DNA from: Rubrivirga marina
Lineage (GTDB): Bacteria; Bacteroidota; Rhodothermia; Rhodothermales; Rubricoccaceae
NCBI RefSeq assembly: GCF_002283365.1
Contig: NZ_MQWD01000001.1
Span: 5,948-69,947, forward strand
Length of the DNA stretch: 64,000 bases
Reading direction: 5' to 3'
Shown here: positions 7,730-16,464 of the stretch, one piece after another
Position numbering within the stretch: the first letter of the stretch is position 1
How the letters are laid out: each line of letters opens with the position of its first letter
Made by a program: the position numbers and the translations under genes
Notes under the pieces: generated by a model
Database searches by the model: none
Seen by the model: the letters and a program-made list of their open reading frames with translations, nothing else
What the model was told of the DNA's origin: nothing

Positions 7730-9385
7730 TCACCTCTCGCGTCGAACGGCCACGACCGTGAGGTCGTCGTCCTCGGCATCCGCCCCCTCGCCCCAGGCGT
7801 CCACGGCCGCGACGACGGCATCGACGAGCACGGCGGCCGTCGACGCATCGGCCCCTTTGAGCACACGGTCGAGGCCGACGGGGCCGAGCTCTTCGGCGTC
7901 GGGGTTGCGAGCCTCGGTGGCGCCGTCGGTGTAGAAGACGAGCGCGTCGCCGGGCGAGAGGTGCGCATGGGAGACGGAGAACACGGCGCCCGGGAGGACG
8001 CCCAGGAGCGGCCCGCCCGGCGCCAGCGCCTCGACGCCTCCCCCCGCCCGGAGCAGCCGCGGCGGCGGGTGCCCTGCCACCACCGACCACACGTCGCCCG
8101 ACGGCTCGGCGACGGCCCACGCCAGCGTCACGAACTGGTGCGCCTCGGTGCTCGCGTGGACGAGCCGGTCGAGTTTGGCGGTCGCCGCCTCCAGTGCGGC
8201 CCCGAGGTCGGCGGCCCCGGCCAGTTCGGGGTCGACGAGGCGAAAGCCGGCCTGGAGCGTCGCCATCAGAAGCGACGCACCGATCCCCTTACCCACGACG
8301 TCGGCGACGGCGACGAGGGCGCGGCCGCCAAGGTCGGCGGCGTGGTACGTGTCGCCCGAGACGTCGCGGCTGGGCCTCCACCGCGCGGCGAGGTCGAGGC
8401 CGGGAAGCGCGGGCAGCGCCTCGGGCAGGAGCCGCGCCTGGACCTCCCGCGCGAGGCGGACCTCCTCCCGCATCCGCTCGCGCTCCAGCCGCTCCTCGAC
8501 CCGGTCGGCGGTCTCGAGGGCGCCGACGGCAAGGGCCGCGAGCGCGGCCGTGAAGTCGGTCGTGTCGGCGTCGGGGGTCCAGTCGTCGCTGGCGAGGGCG
8601 GGCGGGCCGAGGAGGACGGCCCCGCGCGTGACGTCGCCGGCCCGAAGCGGGACGACCCACCGCCAGCCCTTGGCCACCAAGCCCGCGTCGTCGAGGGCCG
8701 CTGGCTCCGTGATTTCGCAGAGCGCCCGCGGGACCTCGATGGACTCGGCGCCGCGGGCGAGGACCGTGTCGAGCGGGCCGTCGGCGTCGGAGTCGCACAG
8801 CGCGACGGCGACGCGGCGGACGAGGAGTTGGCCCATGAGGGCGTACGCCAGCCGGTTGACGATGGCGTCGTGGTCGAGCGCTCGCCCGAACGCCTGCGCC
8901 AGTTCGAAGAGCGTCCGCAGCGCGTGGGCCCTCGACGCGAGGGCGCGGTTGGCGACGACGAGGGCCGCGGCCGACCGGCTGGCGGCCAGCGAGGCGGCCG
9001 TGGCGCCGGCCAGTGACCGCACCAACCCGATCTCGGCCGGCGCGTACGGCTCACCGCTCAGCTTCGGCCCGAGGGCGACGAGACCGATCCGTTCGCCGCC
9101 GTGAAGGAGGGGGGCTGCCAGCGTCAGCCCCGCTGCTTCGAGTGCGGCCGGCAGGCCGGTGCCCCCCGCCTCGGCGTCAGTCTGAATGAGGTCGCCCACG
9201 GCGACGTCGAGGCGGCCTTTCACGACCTCCACCCGGAGCCCGTCGTCCGTCACCACCGCGCCGACGGCTCGGGACGTGAGCAACCGGCTCATGAGGGCGA
9301 GCAGGAGCGCGCCGAGCGGGTCGTCGAGGTCGAGCGCGGAGTCCGTCGGGTCGTCGACGGTGCCGAGCGGAGCGGGGGCGGCCAT
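7730..9385 (-). CDS. GAF domain and SpoIIE/PP2C-type serine phosphatase
   Basis: A 551-residue cytoplasmic protein from the ATG at 9385; the longer open frame reaching back to 9685 is a shadow of the metallophosphoesterase gene. The N-terminal half (roughly residues 55-310) has GAF-like features, and the C-terminal half is an RsbU/SpoIIE phosphatase: REVQARLLPEALP linker helix, RDVSGDTYH and VVGKGIGASLLMA with metal-binding residues, VVAGHPPPRLL, and VFYTDGATEARN near the end. RsbU-type phosphatases dephosphorylate an anti-sigma antagonist in partner-switching stress pathways. The usual partner genes (anti-sigma kinase, STAS antagonist) are not adjacent. It lies 20 bases after the upstream gene, in the same direction as the caspase module. 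Confidence 0.85.
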   Translation of the reverse strand: MAAPAPLGTVDDPTDSALDLDDPLGALLLALMSRLLTSRAVGAVVTDDGLRVEVVKGRLDVAVGDLIQTDAEAGGTGLPAALEAAGLTLAAPLLHGGERIGLVALGPKLSGEPYAPAEIGLVRSLAGATAASLAASRSAAALVVANRALASRAHALRTLFELAQAFGRALDHDAIVNRLAYALMGQLLVRRVAVALCDSDADGPLDTVLARGAESIEVPRALCEITEPAALDDAGLVAKGWRWVVPLRAGDVTRGAVLLGPPALASDDWTPDADTTDFTAALAALAVGALETADRVEERLERERMREEVRLAREVQARLLPEALPALPGLDLAARWRPSRDVSGDTYHAADLGGRALVAVADVVGKGIGASLLMATLQAGFRLVDPELAGAADLGAALEAATAKLDRLVHASTEAHQFVTLAWAVAEPSGDVWSVVAGHPPPRLLRAGGGVEALAPGGPLLGVLPGAVFSVSHAHLSPGDALVFYTDGATEARNPDAEELGPVGLDRVLKGADASTAAVLVDAVVAAVDAWGEGADAEDDDLTVVAVRRER

Positions 9386-9405
9386 GCCCGAAGCTAGCGC
9401 GGCCC

Positions 9406-9951
9406 TCAGGCCCGCTGCGGCCCCTCCTTCTCGAGGTGAATCACCTCGGCCTCGCTCATCTGCCCGTCCTCGACCCGCAGCCTCACGCACGTCTTGACCT
9501 GGTGGAACCCCTGGCGCCCCGCGGCGCCGGGGTTGAGATAGAGCATCCGCCCGAGGTTCGGGACGCGCTCGATGCGCAGGATGTGGCTGTGGCCACAGAC
9601 GAAGAGGTCCGGCGGGTCGGCGCGGAGGGCCGGGCCGATGCCGGGCGCCCACCGCCCTGGCCGCCCGCCGATGTGCGTCATCCACAGCCGCACGCCGCCC
9701 ACGCGGATCTTCACGTGCTCCTTGAACCGCCCGCGCACCGGCGGCCCGTCCACGTTCCCATACACCCCCACGACCGGCGCCAGCTTCTCGAGTCGATCCA
9801 CCACCTCGGCGGGCCCGACGTCTCCTGCGTGGAGGATCAGGTCGACGCCCGCGAACACGTCGTCGAGTTCGGGGTGGTAGAAGCCGTGGGTGTCCGAGAC
9901 GATGCCGAGGCGCACAGGGATGAGGGTGAGGGACGGGGAAGGTGCTTGCAC
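9406..9951 (-). CDS. YfcE/MJ0936-type metallophosphoesterase
   Basis: A 181-residue calcineurin-like phosphodiesterase of the small YfcE class. All metal-ligand motifs are visible: SDTHG, HAGDVG, YGNVDG, a single His in MTHIGG and GHSHILR. Length is close to the usual 160-190. The ATG at 9951 gives a 12-residue extension before the conserved VRLGIVSDTHG; an in-frame GTG at that Val would also serve. Family members hydrolyse phosphodiesters such as bis-pNPP in vitro; natural substrates are mostly unknown. The gene is 20 bases upstream of the SpoIIE-type phosphatase gene, suggesting co-transcription. Confidence 0.87.
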   Translation of the reverse strand: MQAPSPSLTLIPVRLGIVSDTHGFYHPELDDVFAGVDLILHAGDVGPAEVVDRLEKLAPVVGVYGNVDGPPVRGRFKEHVKIRVGGVRLWMTHIGGRPGRWAPGIGPALRADPPDLFVCGHSHILRIERVPNLGRMLYLNPGAAGRQGFHQVKTCVRLRVEDGQMSEAEVIHLEKEGPQRA

Positions 9952-10065
9952 GCCTCGCTCCTCACAACCCCAGGCCCTCGAATCCTCGCGATGCGCGATG
10001 GGCCGCTCTCTCCTCGAAACACCGGCTCCTTTGCCCGCCCCCTCACTCCCCGCCCCGGACGGCCC

Positions 10066-11034
10066 CTATCGCAACGTCAGGCGGAGGCCGACGCGGAGCT
10101 TCTCGATGCGCGGGCCGTGGCGGACGGGCTCGCCCTGGACGTCGGCCCAGGTAAACACCGGGACGCTCACGAACGGCGCCAGTTGGTAGTACGGCCGGCT
10201 GAACTCGACGCCCATCCGCATCCACCCGACGGCGCTCCGCACGCGGTCCGATGACTCCTCGGCGTCCTCGGAAAGGTCGTCGGTCGCGCCATCGGCCCCG
10301 CGAGCCTGGAGGATCGTGTAGTCCGTGGCCTCGGCCATGAGCCCGAACGCGACGCGGCTGCCGGCCGGGTCGAACAGGACGTTGTAGCCCCACGCCCCGC
10401 GGATCGACTGCCCGACGATGCGGGAGCGGACGAGGCCCGTCGTCCCGACGTTGAGGCGGCTGTCGGGCACGATGGGTTCGCCGGCCTCGTCCACGTCGAG
10501 CTCGCTGAGGACCGGGTCGCTGTACCCCGTGCGGAGGCGACGGATGCCGAGCGAGAGGTCGCTCGTGACCGACGGCGCGAGGGCCGTCTGGGAGAGGAAC
10601 GCCACGTCGGTCTGGCGGAACCCGAGGCCGCCCTCGCTCACCGGGTCGACGGCGACGCGGATGGCGTAGTCGGTCCCCTCGTTGTGCCAGTACGGCTTGA
10701 CGACGACCCAGCTCAGGCCCATCCGGCCGTTCTGGGCCGCCCCAGTCAGGTCGGCCACGAGCGCGAGGTCGACCTGGGGCAGGAGCGCGTAGTCAAGACG
10801 GGCGGAGAGCGAGAGGTCGCTGGGCGCCGGGGCGCCGGGCTCGACCCGATCGAGGAGGTCGGCGTCTCGGTAGGCCGCCTCGCCGGAGATCGCGAACCCG
10901 CCATAGAACCCGCGCCGCGCCGTCTCGCCGCCGTACGAGGGGTCGAGCGTTTGGAACGTGCCCTGGGCCACCGCCGGTGCCGCCATCCCCAACGCGATCG
11001 CAGCGAGCGCTCCTCGGATCGCGGTCGGGGTCAT
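10066..11034 (-). CDS. Predicted outer-membrane beta-barrel protein, function unknown
   Basis: A 322-residue protein. The ATG at 11034 places a clean signal peptide (AIRGALAAIALGMAAPAVAQG) at the N-terminus; upstream in-frame ATGs would bury it. The mature part is a series of alternating strands such as LSARLDYALLPQVDLALVADL and GVEFSRPYYQLAPFVSVPVF, ending in LRVGLRLTLR, which fits an outer-membrane barrel of about 10-14 strands. I do not recognise a named family. Its promoter region at 11035-11100 is relatively AT-rich (GTGATAAATACG) but I cannot assign hexamers confidently. Confidence 0.65.
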   Translation of the reverse strand: MTPTAIRGALAAIALGMAAPAVAQGTFQTLDPSYGGETARRGFYGGFAISGEAAYRDADLLDRVEPGAPAPSDLSLSARLDYALLPQVDLALVADLTGAAQNGRMGLSWVVVKPYWHNEGTDYAIRVAVDPVSEGGLGFRQTDVAFLSQTALAPSVTSDLSLGIRRLRTGYSDPVLSELDVDEAGEPIVPDSRLNVGTTGLVRSRIVGQSIRGAWGYNVLFDPAGSRVAFGLMAEATDYTILQARGADGATDDLSEDAEESSDRVRSAVGWMRMGVEFSRPYYQLAPFVSVPVFTWADVQGEPVRHGPRIEKLRVGLRLTLR

Positions 11035-11186
11035 GGCAGAGGGGGCAGGTTCAGCGTGATAAATACGCGCGCAGGGAACGCACACGCAAGCGCGCACCCG
11101 CGAATAGGGCAGGCGCCTACACCTTCAGCCGAGCGCCGAGGCGGACGGGTAACGGACCGCCCGCCTCGGGCCTCGAACGCGCGGGG

Positions 11187-11870
11187 CTAGAAGCCCGGTT
11201 CCGCGGGCCGGCCGTCGCCGTCGCCCGAGGCGGGGGGGCGGATCACGCGGCGTTGCCCGCTCCGCGGCGGCATCGGCCGCTGGCGCCCCGAGGCGGGCCC
11301 ATCCGGCGGGCCGCCCGGGCCCTCCGGGCGCCCGCCGCCGGACCGGCCGCCCGACGCCCGCTCCTGGCCCCCGCGCTGGGGGCCCGGCGTGGCGTTGCCG
11401 GACGTGCCTTGCGGAAGGTGCTCGCGCGGGATGCGAGGCGTCTCCGCGAACCGGCCGCGGTCGTCGAGCCGCACCCACGTAGCGGGGAGTTCATAGAGAT
11501 ACCTCCCGACGCCCCACTGGACGGCCGCCCGCTTCATGGCGCCAGAGAGGCCACCCTTGACCGCCTCGACCTGCGAGTTGTCGGCGCCGTCCCACTTCGT
11601 GACCCACTCGGAGATCGGCTGCCCGTCGGAGCCAGACCGCTCGACGCGGATCGAGATGCCACAGAGGACGCCGCCGTCGGGGCCCGGCTGGAACTCGTTG
11701 CGCCAGTCGGCCGGGCCGCAGACGTCGTCGAACCGCTGCTGGACGGCGCGGCTGGTGAGGTAGGCCATCGCGAGGCCTTTGGACTTGTCGCGCGTCGTCG
11801 CGCCCGGCTTCCACTCCACGTCGGAGGGCGGGAACGGGTCGGCGAGGCGGGGGAGGTCGGCGGCGTTCAT
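11187..11870 (-). CDS. Rad52/22-family single-strand annealing protein (DdrA/Rad52-like)
   Basis: A 227-residue protein. Residues 1-135 match the Rad52/Rad22 domain: LAMAYLTSRAVQQRFDDV, GPADWRNEF, GVLCGISIRVE, TKWDGADNSQVEAVKGG and SGAMKRAAVQWGVGRYLY. The rest (from about 145) is a disordered Gly/Pro/Arg-rich tail likely to bind DNA or partners. Rad52-type proteins form rings that anneal complementary single strands coated with SSB. They are common in phages, but no phage genes lie nearby. Its promoter carries the same bipartite motif as the Sak4-like ATPase (25228-26226) and the gene next to it, which suggests one recombination regulon. Confidence 0.87.
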   Translation of the reverse strand: MNAADLPRLADPFPPSDVEWKPGATTRDKSKGLAMAYLTSRAVQQRFDDVCGPADWRNEFQPGPDGGVLCGISIRVERSGSDGQPISEWVTKWDGADNSQVEAVKGGLSGAMKRAAVQWGVGRYLYELPATWVRLDDRGRFAETPRIPREHLPQGTSGNATPGPQRGGQERASGGRSGGGRPEGPGGPPDGPASGRQRPMPPRSGQRRVIRPPASGDGDGRPAEPGF

Positions 11871-11906
11871 GAGAGGACTGGAGGTTCTCCACGCAAGGTC
11901 GCGCGG

Positions 11907-11929
11907 GCGGGCGACACCTTTTTGTCACA
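11907..11929 (-). promoter_or_regulatory. Shared bipartite motif, copy 1 (Rad52-like gene)
   Basis: On the minus strand: TGTGACA, 5 bases, GTGTCGCCCGC, ending 37 bases before the start codon. Two other copies with identical spacing precede the Sak4-like and adjacent genes (26268-26291, 27163-27185). Likely an activator or repressor site, or a promoter of an alternative sigma factor. Confidence 0.55.
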
Positions 11930-11977
11930 TCGCATCGACAGACGCACTCGGGCCGCCGCCTTGGTGGCGAAGGAATA

Positions 11978-12052
11978 AAAGCGCTTCCGACTCAACGACT
12001 GATCCGAAGCGCTTCCAATTCCTTGACTATCAAGGCACATCTCCTCTACTAT
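11978..12052 (+). promoter_or_regulatory. amt promoter with two AAGCGCTTC palindromes
   Basis: TTGACT (12023-12028) and TACTAT (12047-12052) with an 18-base spacer form a good promoter 40 bases before the transporter ATG. Upstream are AAAGCGCTTC (11978-11987) and a perfect GAAGCGCTTC (12006-12015), 28 bases apart. Placement upstream of -35 would suit an activator, unlike the TonB receptor, where the same palindrome lies between the hexamers. Confidence 0.6.
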
Positions 12053-12092
12053 CGACGACTCGTGCCCCCCATTTCGTCACCCACCTAAACAA

Positions 12093-13454
12093 ATGAGGAA
12101 GGCTCTCGCCCTCGCCCTGCTCCTCGCACCGGCCCTCGTGCTGGCGCAGGACGCCACGCCGGACGCGGTTCAGACCAACCTGGACTACGTCTGGACGATC
12201 GTCGCCGCCGCGCTCGTGTTCCTCATGCAGGCCGGCTTCGCCCTGCTCGAGACCGGCCTGACGCGAGCCAAGAACGCCGCGAACATCATCATGAAGAACG
12301 TGATGGACGCCGCGGCCGGCTCCATCGTGTTCTTCCTCATCGGCTTCGGCCTGATGTTCGGCCCCTCCCTCGGCGGCTGGATCGGGACGGCCGGGTTCGG
12401 CCTGACCGGTCTCGAGGGCCAGGAGATGTCCTGGGTGTACACCTTCTTCTTCTTCCAGGCCGTCTTCGCCGCGACCGCCACGACGATCGTGTCGGGGGCC
12501 GTGGCCGAGCGGGTCAACTTCGCGGCGTACCTCATCGTGTCGCTCGTCATCAGCGGCCTGATCTACCCGGTCTTCGGGTCGTGGGCCTGGGGCGGCCTGC
12601 TCAACGGAGGTGGCTGGCTGGAGGGCCTCGGGTTCCTCGACTTCGCCGGTTCGACGGTGGTCCACTCGGTCGGCGGCTGGGCCGCGCTGGCGGGCGCGCT
12701 CGTCGTCGGCGCCCGCGCGGGCAAGTACGACGCCGACGGGAAGCCCGTCGCCATCCCAGGCCACAGCATCCCGCTGGCGGCGCTCGGCGTGTTCATCCTG
12801 TGGTTCGGCTGGTTCGGGTTCAACGCGGGCTCGACGACGGCCGGCACCACGGACATCGGGATCATCGCCGCCAACACGTTCCTGGCAGCCGGCGCCGGCG
12901 CCGTCGCGGCCATGGTCGTGACGTGGATCCGCGGCGGCATGCCGGACGTGGGGATGACGCTCAACGGCGTCCTCGCCGGCCTCGTCGGCATCACGGCCGG
13001 GTGCGACGCCGTCCTCCCGATCGGGGCCGTCGGCATCGGCCTGATCGCGGGCGTCCTCGTGGTCTACGCCTCGCTCTGGCTCGAGACGTTCGTCGACGAC
13101 CCGGTCGGCGCGGTCGCCGTCCACGGCGTCTGCGGCGCGTGGGGCACGCTCGCCGTCGCCATCTTCGCGGCCGACGGGTTCAGCGTGGCCCAGCTCGGCG
13201 TCCAGGCCATCGGCGTCGCCGCGGCGTTCCTCTGGACGTTCCCGCTCGCCTTCGTCCTGTTCAAAGTGCTGAAGTCCGCGATGGGCCTCCGCATCGACGA
13301 CGAGGTAGAGACGGGTGGCCTCGACCTCCACGAGCACGGGACGGTCGCCTACCCCGAGTTCCAGAACGCGGCCTACGCCGTCCCGGCCACTGCCGAGCCG
13401 GCTCACGAGCCCTCGACCAACGGCACCCACGCCCCCACCCCGGTCTCCGCCTGA
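12093..13454 (+). CDS. amt: Ammonium transporter (Amt/AmtB family)
   Basis: A 453-residue inner-membrane channel for ammonium. A signal-like first helix (ALALALLLAPALVLAQD) is followed by eleven membrane helices. Family signatures are present: FALLETGLTRAKNAANI, the FFFQAVFAATATTIVSGAVAER stretch with the phenylalanine gate (landmark only), DFAGSTVVHSVGGWAAL with the first pore His, FGFNAGSTT, and VHGVCGAWGTLA with the second pore His. The C-terminal cytoplasmic tail ends in a Pro/Thr-rich extension. No glnB/glnK gene follows, although many amt genes have one. A strong terminator lies 25 bases after the stop. Confidence 0.95.
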   Translation: MRKALALALLLAPALVLAQDATPDAVQTNLDYVWTIVAAALVFLMQAGFALLETGLTRAKNAANIIMKNVMDAAAGSIVFFLIGFGLMFGPSLGGWIGTAGFGLTGLEGQEMSWVYTFFFFQAVFAATATTIVSGAVAERVNFAAYLIVSLVISGLIYPVFGSWAWGGLLNGGGWLEGLGFLDFAGSTVVHSVGGWAALAGALVVGARAGKYDADGKPVAIPGHSIPLAALGVFILWFGWFGFNAGSTTAGTTDIGIIAANTFLAAGAGAVAAMVVTWIRGGMPDVGMTLNGVLAGLVGITAGCDAVLPIGAVGIGLIAGVLVVYASLWLETFVDDPVGAVAVHGVCGAWGTLAVAIFAADGFSVAQLGVQAIGVAAAFLWTFPLAFVLFKVLKSAMGLRIDDEVETGGLDLHEHGTVAYPEFQNAAYAVPATAEPAHEPSTNGTHAPTPVSA

Positions 13455-13479
13455 GACCGGTCTTCCCCCCTGGTGGGCC

Positions 13480-13518
13480 AACGGCGGGGCCCGGGCGATG
13501 TCCCGGGCCCCGCCGTTT
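13480..13518 (+). terminator. Rho-independent-type terminator after amt
   Basis: A perfect 16-bp GC-rich stem (13480-13495 with 13502-13517), a 6-base loop and a short TTT/TGT tail. The T-run is weak but the stem is very stable. Confidence 0.75.
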
Positions 13519-13655
13519 GTCGCGGCAGAGTGGCAGAGACGGCCGCCAGATCGGCACGAACGGTGTGGATCGGGTGAGCCTCGGGTAAAGGGTCGTATCC
13601 TGGGACAGCCCGGAACGGTTCTCGCCTCTGAAGCAGGCACCCCACGACCGGACCC

Positions 13656-14255
13656 ATGCGCACGCCGACTCCTCCTGCCCCCTCCCGCCGACGCCGACTG
13701 GCGGCCCGAATCGCCGGGGCCAAGCGCCGTGCGATGGTCGTGACGAGCGCCGCGCTGCTCGCCGGCGGGGGCACCGCGCTGACCGTTGCGCCCTCGATTC
13801 TGACTTCGGACGCCCCGGCTGTGCCCGCCTCGGTGGCCGAGGCGCCGGTCGACGCCACGCCACCTCCAGCCACGCTCCTCCCGCCGGTCGCCCCGGTGAG
13901 CGACGTGCGTGAGGCGCCCGAGACGGACACCGAGGCGGGCGAAGCGATCGGAGGCGGCCGGGCGAGCTACTACGGCCGCGAACTGGCCGGCAACCCGACG
14001 GCCAGCGGCGAGCCGTTCGACCCGACCGCCCTCACGGCGGCCCACCGGACGCTCCCGCTCGGCACGCGCGTCCGCGTGACGCACGCCCGGACCGGCGAGA
14101 GCGTCGTCGTCCGTGTCAACGACCGCGGTCCGTTCCACGGCGACCGCGTGATCGACGTGTCGCGCGCCGCGGCCGACTCGATCGGCCTGACGCGTTCGGG
14201 TACGGCCGAGGTCGAGTTGGAGCGGCTGCCGAAGACGGGCGGCGCCCGGGGCTAA
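13656..14255 (+). CDS. RlpA-like double-psi beta-barrel protein (first of two)
   Basis: A 199-residue exported protein. A basic N-terminus and one hydrophobic helix ([18 protein letters not shown]) anchor or export it; a Pro/Ala linker follows; residues 110-195 are an RlpA/DPBB domain with [44 protein letters not shown] and the late [13 protein letters not shown]. In RlpA the Glu and Asp of this barrel cut denuded peptidoglycan at the septum. No SPOR domain is present. A second, similar gene follows at 14438, evidently a tandem duplication. Confidence 0.85.
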   Translation: MRTPTPPAPSRRRRLAARIAGAKRRAMVVTSAALLAGGGTALTVAPSILTSDAPAVPASVAEAPVDATPPPATLLPPVAPVSDVREAPETDTEAGEAIGGGRASYYGRELAGNPTASGEPFDPTALTAAHRTLPLGTRVRVTHARTGESVVVRVNDRGPFHGDRVIDVSRAAADSIGLTRSGTAEVELERLPKTGGARG

Positions 14256-14437
14256 GGCACTTCCGCCTCCCCGGAGCGACGTCCGACAGTCTGCCGCACG
14301 GTGCGCAGTCGTGTCGGGCTGCCCTGCCACTCTCTCGGGGATCGAGGCTCAGACCGCGACGGATCGGCGCACGACGGCGCGTGAACCGTACTCGGAACGG
14401 CCTCTGCGTGTATGAGGACAGATTGATCTCTGGTTCC

Positions 14438-15079
14438 ATGCACACACCCGACGACCCCCATCTTTCCTCTCGCACCTCGCACGGCAAGCGAGCCGCCGTC
14501 CGTCGACGCGTTGTCTCGCTGAAGCGACGCCTGAGGGAGAGCCGCAAACGAACCCGCGTCGCATCCGGGACGGCCGTCCTCGCGACGATCGCCGCGCTGG
14601 TTCTCGCTTTCCAGCCCGAGCCGGCGCCGCAGCCCGTCCCCCTCGGTTCGGGGCGTGCCGGCGTGTTCACCGTCTCGGATCGTGGCGAGCGGCCAGATCG
14701 AACGCCAGCCCGTCCCGCCGACCGTCCGACGGAGCCGGATGCGATGCGTGCTGACGCCTCTACGGAAGCTGACGCCTCTATGGAGGAAGGCGAGGCGAGC
14801 TACTACGGCGACGAGTTCGAGGGCCGGCCCACGGCGTCCGGCGAGCCGTTCGCCCAGGCCGCGCTCACGGCGGCCCACCGGACGCTCCCCATCGGCACGC
14901 GCGTTCGGGTGACGAACGTGTCGACCCAGGAGAGCGTCGTCGTCCGCGTTAACGACCGGGGGCCGTTCGCCAAGCGCCGCGTGATCGACCTGTCAAAGGC
15001 AGCGGCCCGCGAGATCGGGATGCTCGAGTCCGGGACGGCCCGCGTCCAGCTCGAGCTAGTGCGCGGGACTCACGTCTAG
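14438..15079 (+). CDS. RlpA-like double-psi beta-barrel protein (second of two)
   Basis: A 213-residue paralogue of the preceding gene. The ATG at 14438 (MHTPDDP) parallels MRTPTPP of the first copy; an earlier in-frame ATG at 14381 adds 19 unrelated residues and is less likely. A long basic N-terminal stretch (KRAAVRRRVVSLKRRLRESR) precedes one membrane helix (AVLATIAALVLAF). The barrel domain (about 130-210) is nearly identical to the first copy: [58 protein letters not shown]. Linker and N-terminus have diverged. The last 24 bases overlap tail-to-tail with argH. Confidence 0.85.
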   Translation: MHTPDDPHLSSRTSHGKRAAVRRRVVSLKRRLRESRKRTRVASGTAVLATIAALVLAFQPEPAPQPVPLGSGRAGVFTVSDRGERPDRTPARPADRPTEPDAMRADASTEADASMEEGEASYYGDEFEGRPTASGEPFAQAALTAAHRTLPIGTRVRVTNVSTQESVVVRVNDRGPFAKRRVIDLSKAAAREIGMLESGTARVQLELVRGTHV

Positions 15080-16426
15080 ATCGGATCCTGTTCCGGCCGC
15101 CTCCGCCAGCCGCTGACGGAGCGCACCGACGTCCACGTTGCCGGGCGTGCCGGACGACGTGTAGGCCGCGAGCGCGTCCGCCTCGGTGGGCACGTCGAGG
15201 CGGTCGAGGTGGGTGCCGACCTCGCGGTAGGCGTCGCGGAACGGCGTCCCGGCCTCGACCCGCTTGAGCGCTTCGGCCGTCGCGAACAGGTCCGGCGACA
15301 GCGCCGCCCGCATCCGGTCGGCCTGCCACTCCACGCCCGGCAGCACGGCGGCGACGGCCGCCACGAGGTCCCGCGTCGCGCCGACGGCCCGCATCAGCGC
15401 CTCCTTCGTGAGTTGGAGGTCGCGGTGGTAGCCGCCCGGCAGGTTGGCCGGGAGCGTCAGGAGAAGGTGGAGCTCGGCCGTGAGCCGGTGCGCCGTCGCG
15501 CGGGCCAGCTCCAGCACGTCCGGATTCCGCTTCTGCGGCATGATCGACGAGCCCGTCGTGTGCTCCACCGGCAGTTTGACGAACCCGAATTCGGATGTCG
15601 CAAACAGGGCCAGGTCGCTCGCGAGCCGGTTCAGCGTGAGACCGAGTTGGACGAGGGCGTGGACGACGGCGCCCTCGGCCTTGCCACGCGACAGCTGGAC
15701 GGCCGCGATCGCCTGCGTGCGCGCGAACCCGAGCCGCTCGGCGACGGCGTCGCGCGGGAGGTCGAGGACCGGCACGCCGTAGCCCGCCGCGCTCCCCCAC
15801 GGCGACGTGTTGGCCCCGTCCGCCGCGGCGCGGAGGCCTTCGGTGTCGTCCGTCAACAGATCCGCGTAACCGGCGGCCCAGACGGCGACGGTCGTGGGCA
15901 TGGCGCGCTGGCCGTGCGTGTAGCCGGGCATCAAGAGGGTCTGACCCGCCTCGGCGTGGTCGAGGAGCGCCCCGCCCACGTCGCGGGCGCCGGCGCCGAT
16001 GCCCGCGAGCGCGTCGCGGAGCCAGAGGCGGAGGGCTGTGAGCACCTGGTCGTTTCGCGACCGGCCGGCGTGGATCTTCTTGCCCGCGTCGCCGAGCCGC
16101 GCCGTCAGCTCCCGCTCGATGACGGTGTGCATGTCCTCGTCCTCGGGCCGCACGACGACGTCGCCCGCCTCCCACGCTGCCCGGATTGCGTCGAGCGCGT
16201 CCGAGACCTCCGCCACCTCGGCCTCGGTCAACACGCCGACCTGCCCGAGCGCCCACGCGTGCGCCCGCGTGCCCTCGAGGTCGTACGGCAAAAGGATCGT
16301 GTCCCACCGCCAGTCCTCGCCGACGGTGAACCGCGTTACCCAGTCCTCGGCGGCCGTGCCTTTGTGCCAGATCGCCTGGCTCGAGGCTTGGGGGTCAGGG
16401 TTCGGGGCGTCGACTGGATCGGGCAT
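15056..16426 (-). CDS. argH: Argininosuccinate lyase
   Basis: A 456-residue cytoplasmic enzyme that cleaves argininosuccinate to arginine and fumarate, the last arginine step. The fumarase/aspartase superfamily signature GSSIMPQKRNPD (with the catalytic Ser loop) is intact, as are HAGRSRNDQV, MPGYTHGQRAMPTT and the early W-x-F-T region. Length is normal. It is the last gene of the minus-strand arginine cluster, 38 bases after argE. The start at 16426 (MPDPVDAPN) gives a short extension; the conserved part begins near residue 17. Confidence 0.96.
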   Translation of the reverse strand: MPDPVDAPNPDPQASSQAIWHKGTAAEDWVTRFTVGEDWRWDTILLPYDLEGTRAHAWALGQVGVLTEAEVAEVSDALDAIRAAWEAGDVVVRPEDEDMHTVIERELTARLGDAGKKIHAGRSRNDQVLTALRLWLRDALAGIGAGARDVGGALLDHAEAGQTLLMPGYTHGQRAMPTTVAVWAAGYADLLTDDTEGLRAAADGANTSPWGSAAGYGVPVLDLPRDAVAERLGFARTQAIAAVQLSRGKAEGAVVHALVQLGLTLNRLASDLALFATSEFGFVKLPVEHTTGSSIMPQKRNPDVLELARATAHRLTAELHLLLTLPANLPGGYHRDLQLTKEALMRAVGATRDLVAAVAAVLPGVEWQADRMRAALSPDLFATAEALKRVEAGTPFRDAYREVGTHLDRLDVPTEADALAAYTSSGTPGNVDVGALRQRLAEAAGTGSDLDVSPAH

Positions 16427-16464
16427 GGGACAGCGGGCAGGCTAGACAAGAGAAGACTCCGAAC

